Of a stretch of 43,307 nucleotides of DNA, positions 1-7,590 are shown piece after piece. Numbering within the stretch: the stretch's first letter is position 1; the number at the start of each line of letters is the position of its first letter. This DNA comes from Pseudomonas entomophila (GTDB lineage: Bacteria; Pseudomonadota; Gammaproteobacteria; Pseudomonadales; Pseudomonadaceae): assembly GCF_013523125.1 (NCBI RefSeq), contig NZ_JAAMQJ010000041.1, positions 1 to 43,307 of the forward strand, given 5' to 3'. Position numbers and translations under genes: made by a program. The notes beneath the pieces are model-generated. The model had not been told where the DNA came from, did not search any database, and was given only the letters and a program-made list of their open reading frames with translations.

Positions 1-1
1 G

Positions 2-100
2 CAGATCGTCTGCGCGGCCATGCGCAAGCTGCTGCACCTGGTGTATGGCGTGGTGAAATCCGACAAACCATTCGACCCTCAGATCGCGCTTGCGAAGTGA
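2..100 (+). CDS. IS110-family transposase, C-terminal fragment (cut by window edge)
   Basis: The first 32 codons in frame 2 end in TGA at 98-100. They read as the C-terminal tail of an IS110/IS1111-type (DEDD, RuvC-like) transposase: a Met-Arg-Lys-Leu-Leu-His-Leu block followed by a Tyr-Gly-Val-Val-Lys segment and Lys-Pro-Phe-Asp, which is where these proteins usually stop. Members of this family move by a bridge-RNA-guided mechanism and lack terminal inverted repeats of the usual kind. The catalytic domains lie outside the window, so integrity cannot be judged. The family call rests on a short tail only. Confidence 0.6.
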   Translation, partial: QIVCAAMRKLLHLVYGVVKSDKPFDPQIALAK

Positions 101-237
101 GGATCAAGACGGTATCTACACCCGTAGCACCACCGCAGCGTTGCAGGCTGTCGCGATTCCCTGTGTGCGGCCCCCGCCAGGGCGCTGGACCGGCCGCGAT
201 TGGGCCCGCCAGGGCCCACAAATACCTCAAGCCAATG
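101..237. repeat. GC-rich palindromic repeat (copy 1) beside the IS end
   Basis: The stretch between the transposase stop and the first lipoprotein gene has no ORF worth calling. From about 165 to 222 it holds a GC-rich imperfect palindrome (centre GGACCGGCCGCGAT) that aligns almost base for base with 13321-13380. It is probably an intergenic repeat of this genome. The IS boundary should fall between 101 and about 165 but cannot be fixed from one end. Confidence 0.5.
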
Positions 238-783
238 TCACGGGTTCTGCGCCAGGTGCCCGGCCGGGATGATGCGCTTGGCCTGCAAATAGGCCTTGTG
301 CCAGTAGCTGTTCGACAGATGATCCAGACGTACGGTGCCGCCCGTGGACGGTGCATGGACGAAGCGCCCTTCCCCGACATAGATCCCCGCATGGCTGACC
401 TGCGAACCGCCGCCGGTGGCGAAGAACACCACGTCGCCCGACTGCAGCGCGTTGATGTCGACGTTGGGCGCGCGCATGACGATCATCTCGCGGGTGGAGC
501 GTGGCAGGCGGATCCCGGCCGCATCCTGGTACACGTACTTGATCAACCCACTGCAATCGAACCCGGAATCCGGCGTGTTGCCGCCCCAGCGATAGGGGGT
601 GCCGACCAGACCGATGGCACGGAACAGCACGTCCTCGGCGACCGGCGAGAAGGAGGGTTGCGCGTAGTTGATCACCAGCGGACGTTGCTTGGGCACGACC
701 GGTGCCGGCGCAGGTGCCTGACTGGAACAGGCAGTCAACAGGGCTGCCAGAGAGAAGAATGCGAAGCGCGCCAACATCGCCAT
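238..783 (-). CDS. NlpC/P60 (C40) family lipoprotein, putative peptidoglycan endopeptidase
   Basis: This 181-residue protein has a lipoprotein signal peptide with lipobox Leu-Thr-Ala-Cys (Cys19), so it should be anchored in the outer membrane facing the periplasm. An NlpC/P60 domain occupies about residues 50-170. Cys77 in Phe-Asp-Cys-Ser-Gly, His131 in Ser-His-Ala-Gly and His143 fit the catalytic triad of this cysteine-peptidase family, which cleaves peptide cross-links of murein. The start at 783 has an AGGAAG ribosome site about 10 bases upstream. A second gene of the same family lies 135 bases upstream on the same strand (919-1560), so the pair looks like an old tandem duplication. The exact bond cleaved is not known. 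Confidence 0.9.
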   Translation of the reverse strand: MAMLARFAFFSLAALLTACSSQAPAPAPVVPKQRPLVINYAQPSFSPVAEDVLFRAIGLVGTPYRWGGNTPDSGFDCSGLIKYVYQDAAGIRLPRSTREMIVMRAPNVDINALQSGDVVFFATGGGSQVSHAGIYVGEGRFVHAPSTGGTVRLDHLSNSYWHKAYLQAKRIIPAGHLAQNP

Positions 784-865
784 GAGCCAGAGCTTCCTGT
801 CTGAGTCGTTCGGGCAATTGCCGAAAAGAGTTGAGAAATTAGATTAGACGCTTTCTGTAAATACG

Positions 866-898
866 CACGGCGGCTCGCTTTTCAGCTGAGCCGCCGTG
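866..898 (-). terminator. Hairpin downstream of the second C40 lipoprotein gene
   Basis: Arms CACGGCGGCTC (866-876) and GAGCCGCCGTG (888-898) form a perfect 11-bp stem with an 11-base loop. It lies 20 bases past the stop of the gene ending at 919. The minus-strand continuation is only weakly T-rich, so this is a probable rather than a strong intrinsic terminator. Confidence 0.55.
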
Positions 899-918
899 TT
901 CGACCACACCGTTTCGCG

Positions 919-1560
919 TCAGTTGCGCGCGATCGTGGTCGGTGCCATGGCCAAGGCGCGCTTGGCTTCCATGAAGGTCTTGCTCCAGTAGCGATCGCCC
1001 AGGCTGTCGATGCGCACACCACCGCTGCGGCGGCTGCTGGAGTGGATGAACTGGTTGTCGCCGAGGTAGATGCCGGCGTGGCTGACACGACCGCGGCCAT
1101 TGGTGCTGAAGAACAGCAGGTCACCTGGCTTGAGCTTGCTGCGCGACACGGTCGGTGCGTCGACGTTGATCATTTCGCGCGTCGAGCGTGGCAGATTCAT
1201 GCCGGCTTCTTCACGGAACAGGTAGCCGATGAAGCCACTGCAATCGAACCCGGATTTTTCCGTGGTGCCGCCGAACCGATAGCGCGTCCCGATCAGCTCT
1301 TTGCCGCGCTCGAGGATGCTGTCGGCCAGCACGGGCAGGCGATAAGGCTGGCTGCCGTGGGCGAAGGGCTGGGTGTCTTCGTCTTCCGCCGGTTCTGCGT
1401 CGAACACCGAAGCGACCGGTGCTGGCGCCTTGTGTTGAACCTGAACGGTAACGGGGGCGTGATCCTGGGGCTGGGAAACGGGGCCTTGAGCGGCGCAGCC
1501 AAAAAGCAGGGTCACCAGTGCAAGTGGCACGAGGGGTGCGAAGCGAAGCAGCATGGGCAC
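919..1560 (-). CDS. NlpC/P60 (C40) family lipoprotein, putative peptidoglycan endopeptidase
   Basis: This 213-residue paralogue of the neighbouring 238-783 gene has a signal peptide ending in a lipobox with Cys22 (Leu-Phe-Gly-Cys). A Pro/Asp/Glu-rich linker covers about residues 25-75 and is longer than in the neighbour. The NlpC/P60 domain spans about residues 80-205, with Cys107 (Phe-Asp-Cys-Ser-Gly), His161 (Ser-His-Ala-Gly) and His173 in catalytic positions. It is expected to be an outer-membrane-anchored murein hydrolase. ATG codons at 1560 and 1554 are both possible starts; the first is kept. The gene lies downstream of hda on the same strand, separated by 128 bases that are AT-rich and likely hold its own promoter. 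Confidence 0.9.
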   Translation of the reverse strand: MPMLLRFAPLVPLALVTLLFGCAAQGPVSQPQDHAPVTVQVQHKAPAPVASVFDAEPAEDEDTQPFAHGSQPYRLPVLADSILERGKELIGTRYRFGGTTEKSGFDCSGFIGYLFREEAGMNLPRSTREMINVDAPTVSRSKLKPGDLLFFSTNGRGRVSHAGIYLGDNQFIHSSSRRSGGVRIDSLGDRYWSKTFMEAKRALAMAPTTIARN

Positions 1561-1688
1561 GACCGTGACTGATTGTTGGGAAGGTTGGCACTATGCCTTC
1601 CGTCAAATCTATTTGCAAATTTTATCGAGAAAAATGTGACTTTTACGTTTCGGCGCGTTCGAAGGGTTTCGCATAGATCGATCGATGC

Positions 1689-2393
1689 TTACCAACCCAG
1701 GGTTTCCTTGAGAAACGGAATGGTCAATTTGCGTTGCGCCTGTAACGACGCCTGATCAAGACGTTCGAGCAGATCGAACAGCGCAGCCATGCTGCGAGTA
1801 CCCCGGGTCAGGATGAAGTGTCCCACTTCGTCGGTCATCTGCAGGCCACGGCGCGAGGCGCGCAGTTGCAAGGCCCGCAGCTTGTCTTCGTCGCTCAATC
1901 CCCGCATCTGAAAAATCAGCGCCAAGGTCAGCCGGGACTTGAGGTCCGGCAGGCGGATCGGCAGTTCGCGCGGAGAGCTGGCCGCAGCCAGCAGCAGACG
2001 CCGGCCGCTGTCGCGCAGGCGATTGAACAGGTGGAACATGGCCTCTTCCCAATCGGCCTTGCCGGCGATCGCGTGCAGGTCGTCGATGCAGACCAGTTCG
2101 TACTGTTCAAGGTGATCGAGCAGTTCAACGCCACGGTCGAGCAGCTGTGCCAGGGGCAGGTAGACCGCAGGTTCGCCCAATTGCTGGAAGCGGTGGGTGG
2201 CGGCCTGCAACAGGTGGGTGCGCCCGACGCCTTGCTTGCCCCACAGATAGATGAGGCTTTCGGTCCAGCCGGCGTCGGCTTCGCATAACCGTTCGACATA
2301 GCCCAGCGCCGCGGCATTGGCGCCCGGGTAGTAGTTGATGAAGGTGGCGTCGTCGCGCAAGCGCACACCCAGGGGCAACTGGATCGGTTTCAT
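1689..2393 (-). CDS. hda: DnaA regulatory inactivator Hda
   Basis: Hda binds the loaded sliding clamp and stimulates ATP hydrolysis by DnaA, preventing re-initiation of replication. The 234-residue protein begins Met-Lys-Pro-Ile-Gln-Leu-Pro-Leu; the Gln-Leu-Pro-Leu piece near the N terminus matches the clamp-binding motif of this family. An AAA+ domain follows with a Walker A-like Gly-Lys-Gln-Gly-Val-Gly-Arg-Thr at 52-59 and a Walker B-like Cys-Ile-Asp-Asp. The reading frame stays open upstream to 2474, but the length and clamp motif support the ATG at 2393. It lies downstream of the DUF2066 gene with a 227-base gap and is probably transcribed separately. The identification is firm from the whole-length pattern. 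Confidence 0.92.
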   Translation of the reverse strand: MKPIQLPLGVRLRDDATFINYYPGANAAALGYVERLCEADAGWTESLIYLWGKQGVGRTHLLQAATHRFQQLGEPAVYLPLAQLLDRGVELLDHLEQYELVCIDDLHAIAGKADWEEAMFHLFNRLRDSGRRLLLAAASSPRELPIRLPDLKSRLTLALIFQMRGLSDEDKLRALQLRASRRGLQMTDEVGHFILTRGTRSMAALFDLLERLDQASLQAQRKLTIPFLKETLGW

Positions 2394-2518
2394 GCTGACT
2401 GACGGTCGCGAGGACCACGGGGGGCCTTTGGAGAACGGTGCGCGAAGTCTATACCCGCAATGCCGAGCGCACAATCGGCGAGGCGCCGAGGGCGAAGTAA
2501 ATCAACGGCTTGCGTGAC

Positions 2519-2548
2519 GCGCCCAGGGCGGTGTCGCCCGGTGGGCGC
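2519..2548 (-). terminator. GC-rich hairpin between the DUF2066 gene and hda
   Basis: Outer arms GCGCCCA (2519-2525) and TGGGCGC (2542-2548) enclose an inner stem GGGCG (2526-2530)/CGCCC (2535-2539) with a GTGT loop. It lies 73 bases beyond the stop of the DUF2066 gene and upstream of hda. No T-run follows, so it may be a weak terminator or simply a structured leader. Confidence 0.35.
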
Positions 2549-2620
2549 TCCGGCGCGCGGCCTATAAGGAAGGCAGCAACCGCTTGGGGTCACCGCCTTC
2601 ACCGGTCGAGCGACCGACGC

Positions 2621-3670
2621 TCACCACCCGAAGCGCAAACCGTCGAATGGCTCAGCTGATGGCGCCGTGGCACCGACTTCGCGGCCCTCGGCCTGAGGCA
2701 CCGGCGCCGGTTCCGCTTCGACCGGCAACTCGCGCAGCCTGGCCAGGCCCAGTTGCGCACGCAGCTGGTCACGGCTGCCAGTAACGGCATAGGTCAGCGT
2801 GTCGCCGTCCACTTGTCGCAACTGTGCCCCATAGGGCTCGAGCGTCCGGCTCAGCTCGGCGTAACGCGGCAGGTTCATGCCTTCGACCTGTATCCGCAGA
2901 TCGCTGCCGCTGCCAGGGCGAGTGACGAAACGTGGGGCCAGACGCTGGCTGACCGCCCGCATCACCGCATCGGCCAGGCTGGCCGGGTCGGCGCCCTCGG
3001 CACGCCCCTGTTCATGGGTATCGCCCAGCCACAGCTGCCAGCCCGCCTGCCAGCCACCTTCGCCCTGGCGTGCATGCACGGCCAGTACGGCATCGGTGGC
3101 ATAGCGCTGCGACGCGTCTCGCAGCGCATCGGGCGCCTGGCTGTCGAGCTGCGCGCCGTCGGCGACCAGTTGCTCCTGCAGGTCGGCCAGTGGCAGGCGC
3201 AGCGGCAAGCCGCGGTGCTGCGCGGCCTGACGCAGGACGCCGGCTTCGGCCTGGCCATCGCCCACCAGGTGGCTGCCCTCGACCGTCTCGTCGAGCCACC
3301 AGCCGATGATCGATGGGCGGTTGCTGCCCCACAAGGCCAAGCCTGCCTGGCGCAGCGTGCGCTCGGTGCTGCCTGGGTCGAACTCGACGACCAGGGTTTC
3401 AGGTGGACCGGCTTCGTAGCCGAACTGGCTGATGATGCGCTGCGGGTCCTTGCGCAAGGCACTCAGGGCAGGCTCCTGTGCGGCCTTGGGGTCGCCGGTC
3501 AGGCGTAGCACCAGGGTCTGCAGGGCCTTGTCGGTGGCGATGGCGCGCGCGTCGGCCCCCTGGCCCTGGACGGTTTCGCGCACCTGGTAGAGTCCGGGAA
3601 CGGACGCGGCCTGCGCGATGGCGCCAACGCTGACGAGGCAGCCGGCGAGCAGGTAGTTGAACAATCGCAT
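2621..3670 (-). CDS. DUF2066 domain-containing exported protein
   Basis: This 349-residue protein starts with a Sec signal peptide (Met-Arg-Leu-Phe-Asn-Tyr-Leu, hydrophobic core, Ala-Gln-Ala-Ala cleavage region near residue 20). The body matches the DUF2066 family of Pseudomonas and related gammaproteobacteria, whose function is not established. The frame is open up to 3877, but the ATG at 3670 is chosen because it sits directly before the signal peptide and has an AGGA ribosome site in the preceding bases. The gene is divergent from purM, with a shared upstream region at 3671-3963. The C-terminal 35 residues are Pro/Ala/Glu-rich and look disordered. It probably acts in the periplasm; nothing in the sequence shows its partner. 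Confidence 0.8.
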   Translation of the reverse strand: MRLFNYLLAGCLVSVGAIAQAASVPGLYQVRETVQGQGADARAIATDKALQTLVLRLTGDPKAAQEPALSALRKDPQRIISQFGYEAGPPETLVVEFDPGSTERTLRQAGLALWGSNRPSIIGWWLDETVEGSHLVGDGQAEAGVLRQAAQHRGLPLRLPLADLQEQLVADGAQLDSQAPDALRDASQRYATDAVLAVHARQGEGGWQAGWQLWLGDTHEQGRAEGADPASLADAVMRAVSQRLAPRFVTRPGSGSDLRIQVEGMNLPRYAELSRTLEPYGAQLRQVDGDTLTYAVTGSRDQLRAQLGLARLRELPVEAEPAPVPQAEGREVGATAPSAEPFDGLRFGW

Positions 3671-3963
3671 GAATGAATCCTGTCCTGATGACATGGGGCC
3701 CCGTCTTGTCGGTCTGGACAGGGCGAGGCTGGCGCCTACCTTATTACAGGCCTTGCCGCGACAACCAGGGGCCGGTGACCGCGCAGGGATTTTTTGTCGC
3801 TCGGCCTCGCCGGCCGACGGCTTGAGGATGGCCGCTGCCGGGCAACCCTGATAAAATCGCGCGCCTTCGCAGACCATTGGCGTTCATGCCCCGCCGTCCT
3901 CAGGACCGGCCGTGGCCGTCGCGGTCGTTTCCCCTGAATCCCTCCCTCTAAAGGCCTGGATCA

Positions 3964-5022
3964 ATGAGCAAGCAACCCTCCCTGAGCTACAAGGACGCCG
4001 GTGTAGACATCGACGCCGGCGAAGCACTGGTCGAACGCATCAAGGGCGTGGCCAAGCGCACCGCGCGCCCTGAAGTCATGGGTGGCCTGGGCGGCTTCGG
4101 CGCCCTCTGCGAGATCCCGGCCGGCTACAAGCAGCCGGTGCTGGTCTCGGGAACCGACGGCGTAGGCACCAAGCTGCGTCTGGCACTGAACCTGAACAAG
4201 CACGACAGCATCGGCCAGGACCTGGTCGCCATGTGCGTCAACGACCTGGTGGTCTGCGGCGCCGAACCGCTGTTCTTCCTCGACTACTACGCCACCGGCA
4301 AGCTGAACGTCGATGTGGCCGCCACTGTGGTCACCGGCATCGGCGCGGGCTGCGAACTGGCCGGCTGCTCGCTGGTGGGCGGCGAGACCGCCGAGATGCC
4401 GGGCATGTACGAAGGCGAAGACTACGACCTGGCCGGCTTCTGCGTCGGCGTGGTGGAAAAGGCCGAGATCATCGACGGCTCCAAGGTCGCCACGGGCGAC
4501 GCGCTGATCGCCCTGCCCTCCTCCGGCCCGCACTCCAACGGCTACTCGCTGATCCGCAAGATCCTCGAAGTGTCCGGCACCGACATCGACAGCACCCAGC
4601 TCGACGGTACGCCGTTGGCCGACCTGCTGATGGCACCGACACGCATCTACGTCAAGCCGCTGCTCAAGCTGATCAAGGATACCGGCGCGGTCAAGGCCAT
4701 GGCCCACATCACCGGCGGCGGTCTGCTGGACAACATCCCGCGCGTCCTGCCCGAAGGCGCCCAGGCGGTGGTCGACGTGGCCAGCTGGCAGCGTCCGGCG
4801 GTGTTCAATTTCCTCCAGGCCAAAGGCAACGTCGATGAACACGAGATGCACCGCGTGCTCAACTGCGGCGTCGGCATGGTCATCTGTGTGGCCCAGGACC
4901 AGGTGGACAACGCCCTGCGCGTGCTCACCGACGCCGGCGAGCAGCCTTGGGTGATCGGTCACATCGCCCAGGCACCGGCCGGTGCCGCCCAGGTCGAGCT
5001 GAAGAACCTCAAGGCACACTGA
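3964..5022 (+). CDS. purM: Phosphoribosylformylglycinamidine cyclo-ligase (AIR synthetase)
   Basis: PurM carries out the ATP-dependent ring closure of formylglycinamidine ribonucleotide to aminoimidazole ribonucleotide in purine synthesis. The 352-residue protein has the standard family length. The N-terminal Ser-Tyr-Lys-Asp-Ala-Gly-Val-Asp-Ile start and the ATP/substrate-binding Gly-Thr-Asp-Gly-Val-Gly-Thr-Lys motif (about residues 63-70) are clear. Further on are the Gly-Gly-Glu-Thr-Ala-Glu-Met-Pro-Gly and His-Ile-Thr-Gly-Gly-Gly motifs. The stop codon overlaps the start of purN by one base (TGATG), so the two are translationally coupled. No frameshift or missing motif is visible. Confidence 0.97.
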   Translation: MSKQPSLSYKDAGVDIDAGEALVERIKGVAKRTARPEVMGGLGGFGALCEIPAGYKQPVLVSGTDGVGTKLRLALNLNKHDSIGQDLVAMCVNDLVVCGAEPLFFLDYYATGKLNVDVAATVVTGIGAGCELAGCSLVGGETAEMPGMYEGEDYDLAGFCVGVVEKAEIIDGSKVATGDALIALPSSGPHSNGYSLIRKILEVSGTDIDSTQLDGTPLADLLMAPTRIYVKPLLKLIKDTGAVKAMAHITGGGLLDNIPRVLPEGAQAVVDVASWQRPAVFNFLQAKGNVDEHEMHRVLNCGVGMVICVAQDQVDNALRVLTDAGEQPWVIGHIAQAPAGAAQVELKNLKAH

Positions 5023-5675
5023 TGCCGAGCGAGCCCTGCAATGTCGTGGTCCTGCTGTCCGGTAGCGGCAGCAACCTGCAAGCCCTGATCGACAGCACGC
5101 GCGCAGTGCCGGGCCCCGCCCGGATCTGCGCGGTGATCGCCAACCGCGCCGATGCCTACGGCCTGCAGCGCGCCCAGGCGGCCGGGATTCCCACCGCCGT
5201 GCTGGAGCACCCCGGCTTCGAAGGTCGCGAAGCCTTCGATGCCGCGCTGACCGAGCTGATCGACGGGTTCTCGCCGGACCTGGTGGTGCTGGCAGGCTTC
5301 ATGCGTATCCTCAGTGCCGGCTTCGTCCGGCACTACCAGGGCCGCCTGCTGAACATCCACCCGTCCCTGCTACCGAAGTACAAGGGCCTGCACACGCATC
5401 GCCGCGCGCTGGAAGCCGGGGATGCCGAGCATGGCTGCAGCGTGCACTTCGTGACCGAGGAACTCGATGGCGGGCCCTTGGTCGTACAGGCTGTGCTGCC
5501 GGTCGAGCCGGGCGATACCGTCGAGTCCCTCGCCCAGCGCGTGCACCACCACGAACACCAGATCTACCCGCTGGCGGTACGCTGGTTTGCCGAAGGACGC
5601 TTGCGTCTGGGTGCAGAGGGTGCCTTACTGGATGCCCAACCGCTGCCTGCCTGCGGTCACTTGATCCGATCCTAG
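5022..5675 (+). CDS. purN: Phosphoribosylglycinamide formyltransferase (GAR transformylase)
   Basis: PurN transfers a formyl group from 10-formyltetrahydrofolate to glycinamide ribonucleotide, two steps before PurM. The 217-residue protein opens with the Leu-Leu-Ser-Gly-Ser-Gly-Ser-Asn phosphate-binding loop (residues 11-18). Asn111 and His113 in the Asn-Ile-His-Pro-Ser-Leu-Leu-Pro motif and Asp149 in Glu-Leu-Asp-Gly-Gly match the catalytic Asn, His and Asp of this enzyme. The ATG at 5022 shares its A with the purM stop, which fixes the start although the frame is open further upstream. It is co-transcribed with purM and probably with the next gene, 8 bases downstream. Confidence 0.96.
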   Translation: MPSEPCNVVVLLSGSGSNLQALIDSTRAVPGPARICAVIANRADAYGLQRAQAAGIPTAVLEHPGFEGREAFDAALTELIDGFSPDLVVLAGFMRILSAGFVRHYQGRLLNIHPSLLPKYKGLHTHRRALEAGDAEHGCSVHFVTEELDGGPLVVQAVLPVEPGDTVESLAQRVHHHEHQIYPLAVRWFAEGRLRLGAEGALLDAQPLPACGHLIRS

Positions 5676-5683
5676 GAGAACCT

Positions 5684-6394
5684 ATGCGCCGTGCCCTTTT
5701 CCTGGCTCTTGCCGTGCTTGCCCTGCCCGTGCACGCGGCTGAACTGAAGCCGTTCTCGGCCAGCTACACGGCCGACTGGAAGCAACTGCCCATGAGCGGC
5801 ACCGCCGAACGCAGCCTGACCAAAGGCGCCGACGGCAACTGGGCGCTCGACTTCAAGGCGTCGATGATGATCGCCAGCCTGACCGAGCAAAGCACCGTGC
5901 GGATGGACAAGGACCTGCTACTGCCGCAGCAGTACCATTTCGAACGCGGTGGCCTGGGCAAGGCCAAGAAAGTCGACCTGACCTTCGACTGGTCGGCCAA
6001 GAAGATCACCGGCAGCGACCGTGGCGATGCGGTGAGTCTGCCGCTGAACCGGGGCGTGCTGGACAAGTCGTCCTATCAGTTGGCGCTGCAGCATGATGTG
6101 GCGGCCGGCAAGAAGAGCATGACCTACCAGGTGGTCGATGGCGACGAGATCGACACCTACGACTTCCGCGTGCTGGGGACCGAGAAGGTCACCACCAAGA
6201 CCGGCCAGGTCGAGGCGGTCAAGGTCGAGCGTGTGCGCGATCCGAGCCAGAGCAAGCGGGTGACCGAGCTGTGGTTCGCCAAGGATTGGGACTACCTGCT
6301 GGTGCAACTGCGCCAGGTGGAGACCGATGGCAAGGAATACGTGATCGTGCTGCAGGATGGCACGGTGGACGGCAAGGCGGTCAAAGGCAGTTGA
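5684..6394 (+). CDS. DUF3108 domain-containing exported protein
   Basis: This 236-residue protein has a signal peptide (Met-Arg-Arg-Ala-Leu-Phe-Leu-Ala-Leu, cleavage after Val-His-Ala-Ala near residue 20). The mature part is rich in beta strands with charged, alternating residues and matches the DUF3108 family, often found next to purN in Pseudomonas; the biochemical role is unknown. It begins 8 bases after the purN stop with a GGAGAA ribosome site, so it is likely the third gene of the purM-purN unit. A strong terminator follows at 6438-6475. A periplasmic location is inferred from the signal peptide. Confidence 0.85.
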   Translation: MRRALFLALAVLALPVHAAELKPFSASYTADWKQLPMSGTAERSLTKGADGNWALDFKASMMIASLTEQSTVRMDKDLLLPQQYHFERGGLGKAKKVDLTFDWSAKKITGSDRGDAVSLPLNRGVLDKSSYQLALQHDVAAGKKSMTYQVVDGDEIDTYDFRVLGTEKVTTKTGQVEAVKVERVRDPSQSKRVTELWFAKDWDYLLVQLRQVETDGKEYVIVLQDGTVDGKAVKGS

Positions 6395-6437
6395 GGTGAT
6401 CGGGGCGTGAAAAAGCCCTGTTGATCGACCATCAAGG

Positions 6438-6475
6438 ATCCCGGTTCGTGCTGAGGCATGTGCCGGGATTTTTGT
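6438..6475 (+). terminator. Intrinsic terminator of the purM-purN-DUF3108 unit
   Basis: ATCCCGG (6438-6444) pairs with CCGGGAT (6463-6469), extended by an inner TGC/GCA, and is followed directly by a T-run (6469-6473). It lies 44 bases after the DUF3108 stop. Confidence 0.8.
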
Positions 6476-6526
6476 TTCCATGGCAAGGTGGCTTTTCCGA
6501 TCGGCGTTGGTGGGGCCGACGCTATC

Positions 6527-6548
6527 GCTGGCAAGCCAGCTCCCACCC
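6527..6548 (+). repeat. REP-like palindromic unit
   Basis: GCTGGC-aa-GCCAGC followed by TCCCACC is the P. putida REP layout (compare GCGGGC-aa-GCCCGC at 18467-18480) with a changed core. It is a single unit rather than an inverted pair. Confidence 0.6.
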
Positions 6549-6672
6549 AGACCGGTGCCACGATCGGTCCGCAAGGGCCATGAAGTCAGTCATTCCCCGC
6601 CCAGCCCGACGTGTACCGATAGCACCCAGACCGGCGGACACCGCGAACAGCCGGTCCTCTCGGAACGCTGCA

Positions 6673-6686
6673 TGAAACATGTTTCA
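6673..6686. promoter_or_regulatory. Perfect 14-bp palindrome TGAAACATGTTTCA, putative operator
   Basis: The site lies 12 bases upstream of the putative -35 box of the next gene. Its inner part GAAAC-AT-GTTTC fits the published PsrA consensus (G/C)AAAC-N2-4-GTTT(G/C). PsrA is a TetR-type fatty-acid-responsive regulator of Pseudomonas. Another TetR-family protein could equally bind here. Confidence 0.45.
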
Positions 6687-6697
6687 CCGTCGTTTTA

Positions 6698-6727
6698 TTT
6701 ACTTAGGCGGCTATCGAACCCTATAAC
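6698..6727 (+). promoter_or_regulatory. Probable sigma-70 promoter of the small gene at 6776
   Basis: TTTACT (6698-6703) and TATAAC (6722-6727) are separated by 18 bases. Transcription would start near 6734, about 42 bases before the ATG. It is the best -35/-10 pair in the gap, called by eye. Confidence 0.5.
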
Positions 6728-6775
6728 AGAAGCGTGCGACATGGTGTCGCAGCCTACTGAAAGTGGAGTTTGACG

Positions 6776-6964
6776 ATGACTGTTCAAGTGACCGAACGCG
6801 ATGAATCGAAACTGTCCCACGAAGGTCTGGCCGCCGGTGTGCGGATCTGGGACGTGCATCAGCAAGGCTTGCTGGTCGGTATGTTCCACACCGAGCAGGA
6901 CGCCAATGCCTACCGGCAGGAACTCGAAGGGTTGGAACACGAGGGGCGGTTGCAGCACGGATGA
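6776..6964 (+). CDS. Small hypothetical protein (62 residues)
   Basis: This short acidic protein begins at an ATG at 6776 preceded by GTGGAGT (6763-6769), a good ribosome site. An in-frame TTG at 6770 is too close to that site to be used. The protein has no signal peptide or membrane segment. Its middle reads like a small beta-hairpin domain (Val-Arg-Ile-Trp-Asp-Val, Gly-Leu-Leu-Val-Gly-Met-Phe), followed by an amphipathic helix rich in Glu. It has its own promoter and a palindromic operator candidate upstream. I do not recognise a named family. It is convergent with the DUF2058 gene that ends at 7026. Confidence 0.75.
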   Translation: MTVQVTERDESKLSHEGLAAGVRIWDVHQQGLLVGMFHTEQDANAYRQELEGLEHEGRLQHG

Positions 6965-7025
6965 GGGTGCCTGAGGGCCGTCGTTCACGGCCCTCGGCGC
7001 CGCCGGGCGATTCAACGAGCGGTGG

Positions 7026-7565
7026 TTACCACATCAGGTCGTCCGGGATCTTGTAGGCCGCGTATGGATCGTCCTCGTCCGCCTCTTCCACGTGGGTGTT
7101 GAGCAACAGGATGCGGTGCGCATCGCGCTCCTGGATCTTCAGCGCTGCCTCGCGCGGAATCACTTCGTACCCGCCCCCATGCGATACGATCGCCAAGGCG
7201 CCGTTGCTCAGCTTGCTGCGCATCAGGGCATTGACGGCGATACGCTTGACCTTCTTGTCGTCGACGAAATTGAAATAATCTTCCGTCGTCAGCTTCGGCA
7301 GACGCGTCGCTTCGATCAACTGCTTGACCTGGGCGGCACGGGCCTTCTGCTCGGCCTTTTCCTGCTGCTGTCGGTTCAGCTCATTGTCGCGCTTGACCTT
7401 TTCGGCCATGGCCTCCTTGGCCAGACGCTGCTGGGTGTCGTCGACCTCGACCTGGCCTTTCTGCTCCAGGCGCTTTTGCTTCTTCTCGGATTTGTTGACC
7501 TGCTTGACCTGCTTCTGGTTGACCAGACCGGCCTTGAGCAACTGGTCGCGAAGGGAAAGACTCAT
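7026..7565 (-). CDS. DUF2058 family protein (YaiL-like)
   Basis: This 179-residue, strongly charged protein belongs to the DUF2058 family. The N terminus (Ser-Leu-Ser-Leu-Arg-Asp-Gln-Leu-Leu-Lys-Ala-Gly-Leu-Val) is the family signature. Residues about 20-90 are a Lys/Glu/Gln-rich helix, probably coiled coil and possibly nucleic-acid or ribosome associated. The C-terminal half forms a small folded domain (about 95-165). The ATG at 7565 is chosen over an upstream in-frame GTG at 7574 because the family starts with Met-Ser-Leu-Ser. The function is not established. It is downstream of mazG on the same strand with a 25-base gap, so the two may be co-transcribed. Confidence 0.85.
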   Translation of the reverse strand: MSLSLRDQLLKAGLVNQKQVKQVNKSEKKQKRLEQKGQVEVDDTQQRLAKEAMAEKVKRDNELNRQQQEKAEQKARAAQVKQLIEATRLPKLTTEDYFNFVDDKKVKRIAVNALMRSKLSNGALAIVSHGGGYEVIPREAALKIQERDAHRILLLNTHVEEADEDDPYAAYKIPDDLMW

Positions 7566-7590
7566 GGTGTTCACTCACTTATGCATCGGC

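Larger units (their letters stand above)
6395..6775. other. Gene-free stretch with terminator, REP-like unit, palindrome and promoter
   Basis: These 381 bases contain no credible gene. In order they hold the terminator at 6438-6475, a REP-like palindrome GCTGGC-aa-GCCAGC at 6527-6540, a perfect 14-bp palindrome at 6673-6686, and a probable sigma-70 promoter at 6698-6727 for the small gene at 6776. Confidence 0.7.

Noticed and set aside
2394..2620. A missing gene between the DUF2066 gene and hda
   Set aside because: Some relatives may carry a permease gene here, but I could not recall this with certainty, and the 227 bases contain no remnant of one.
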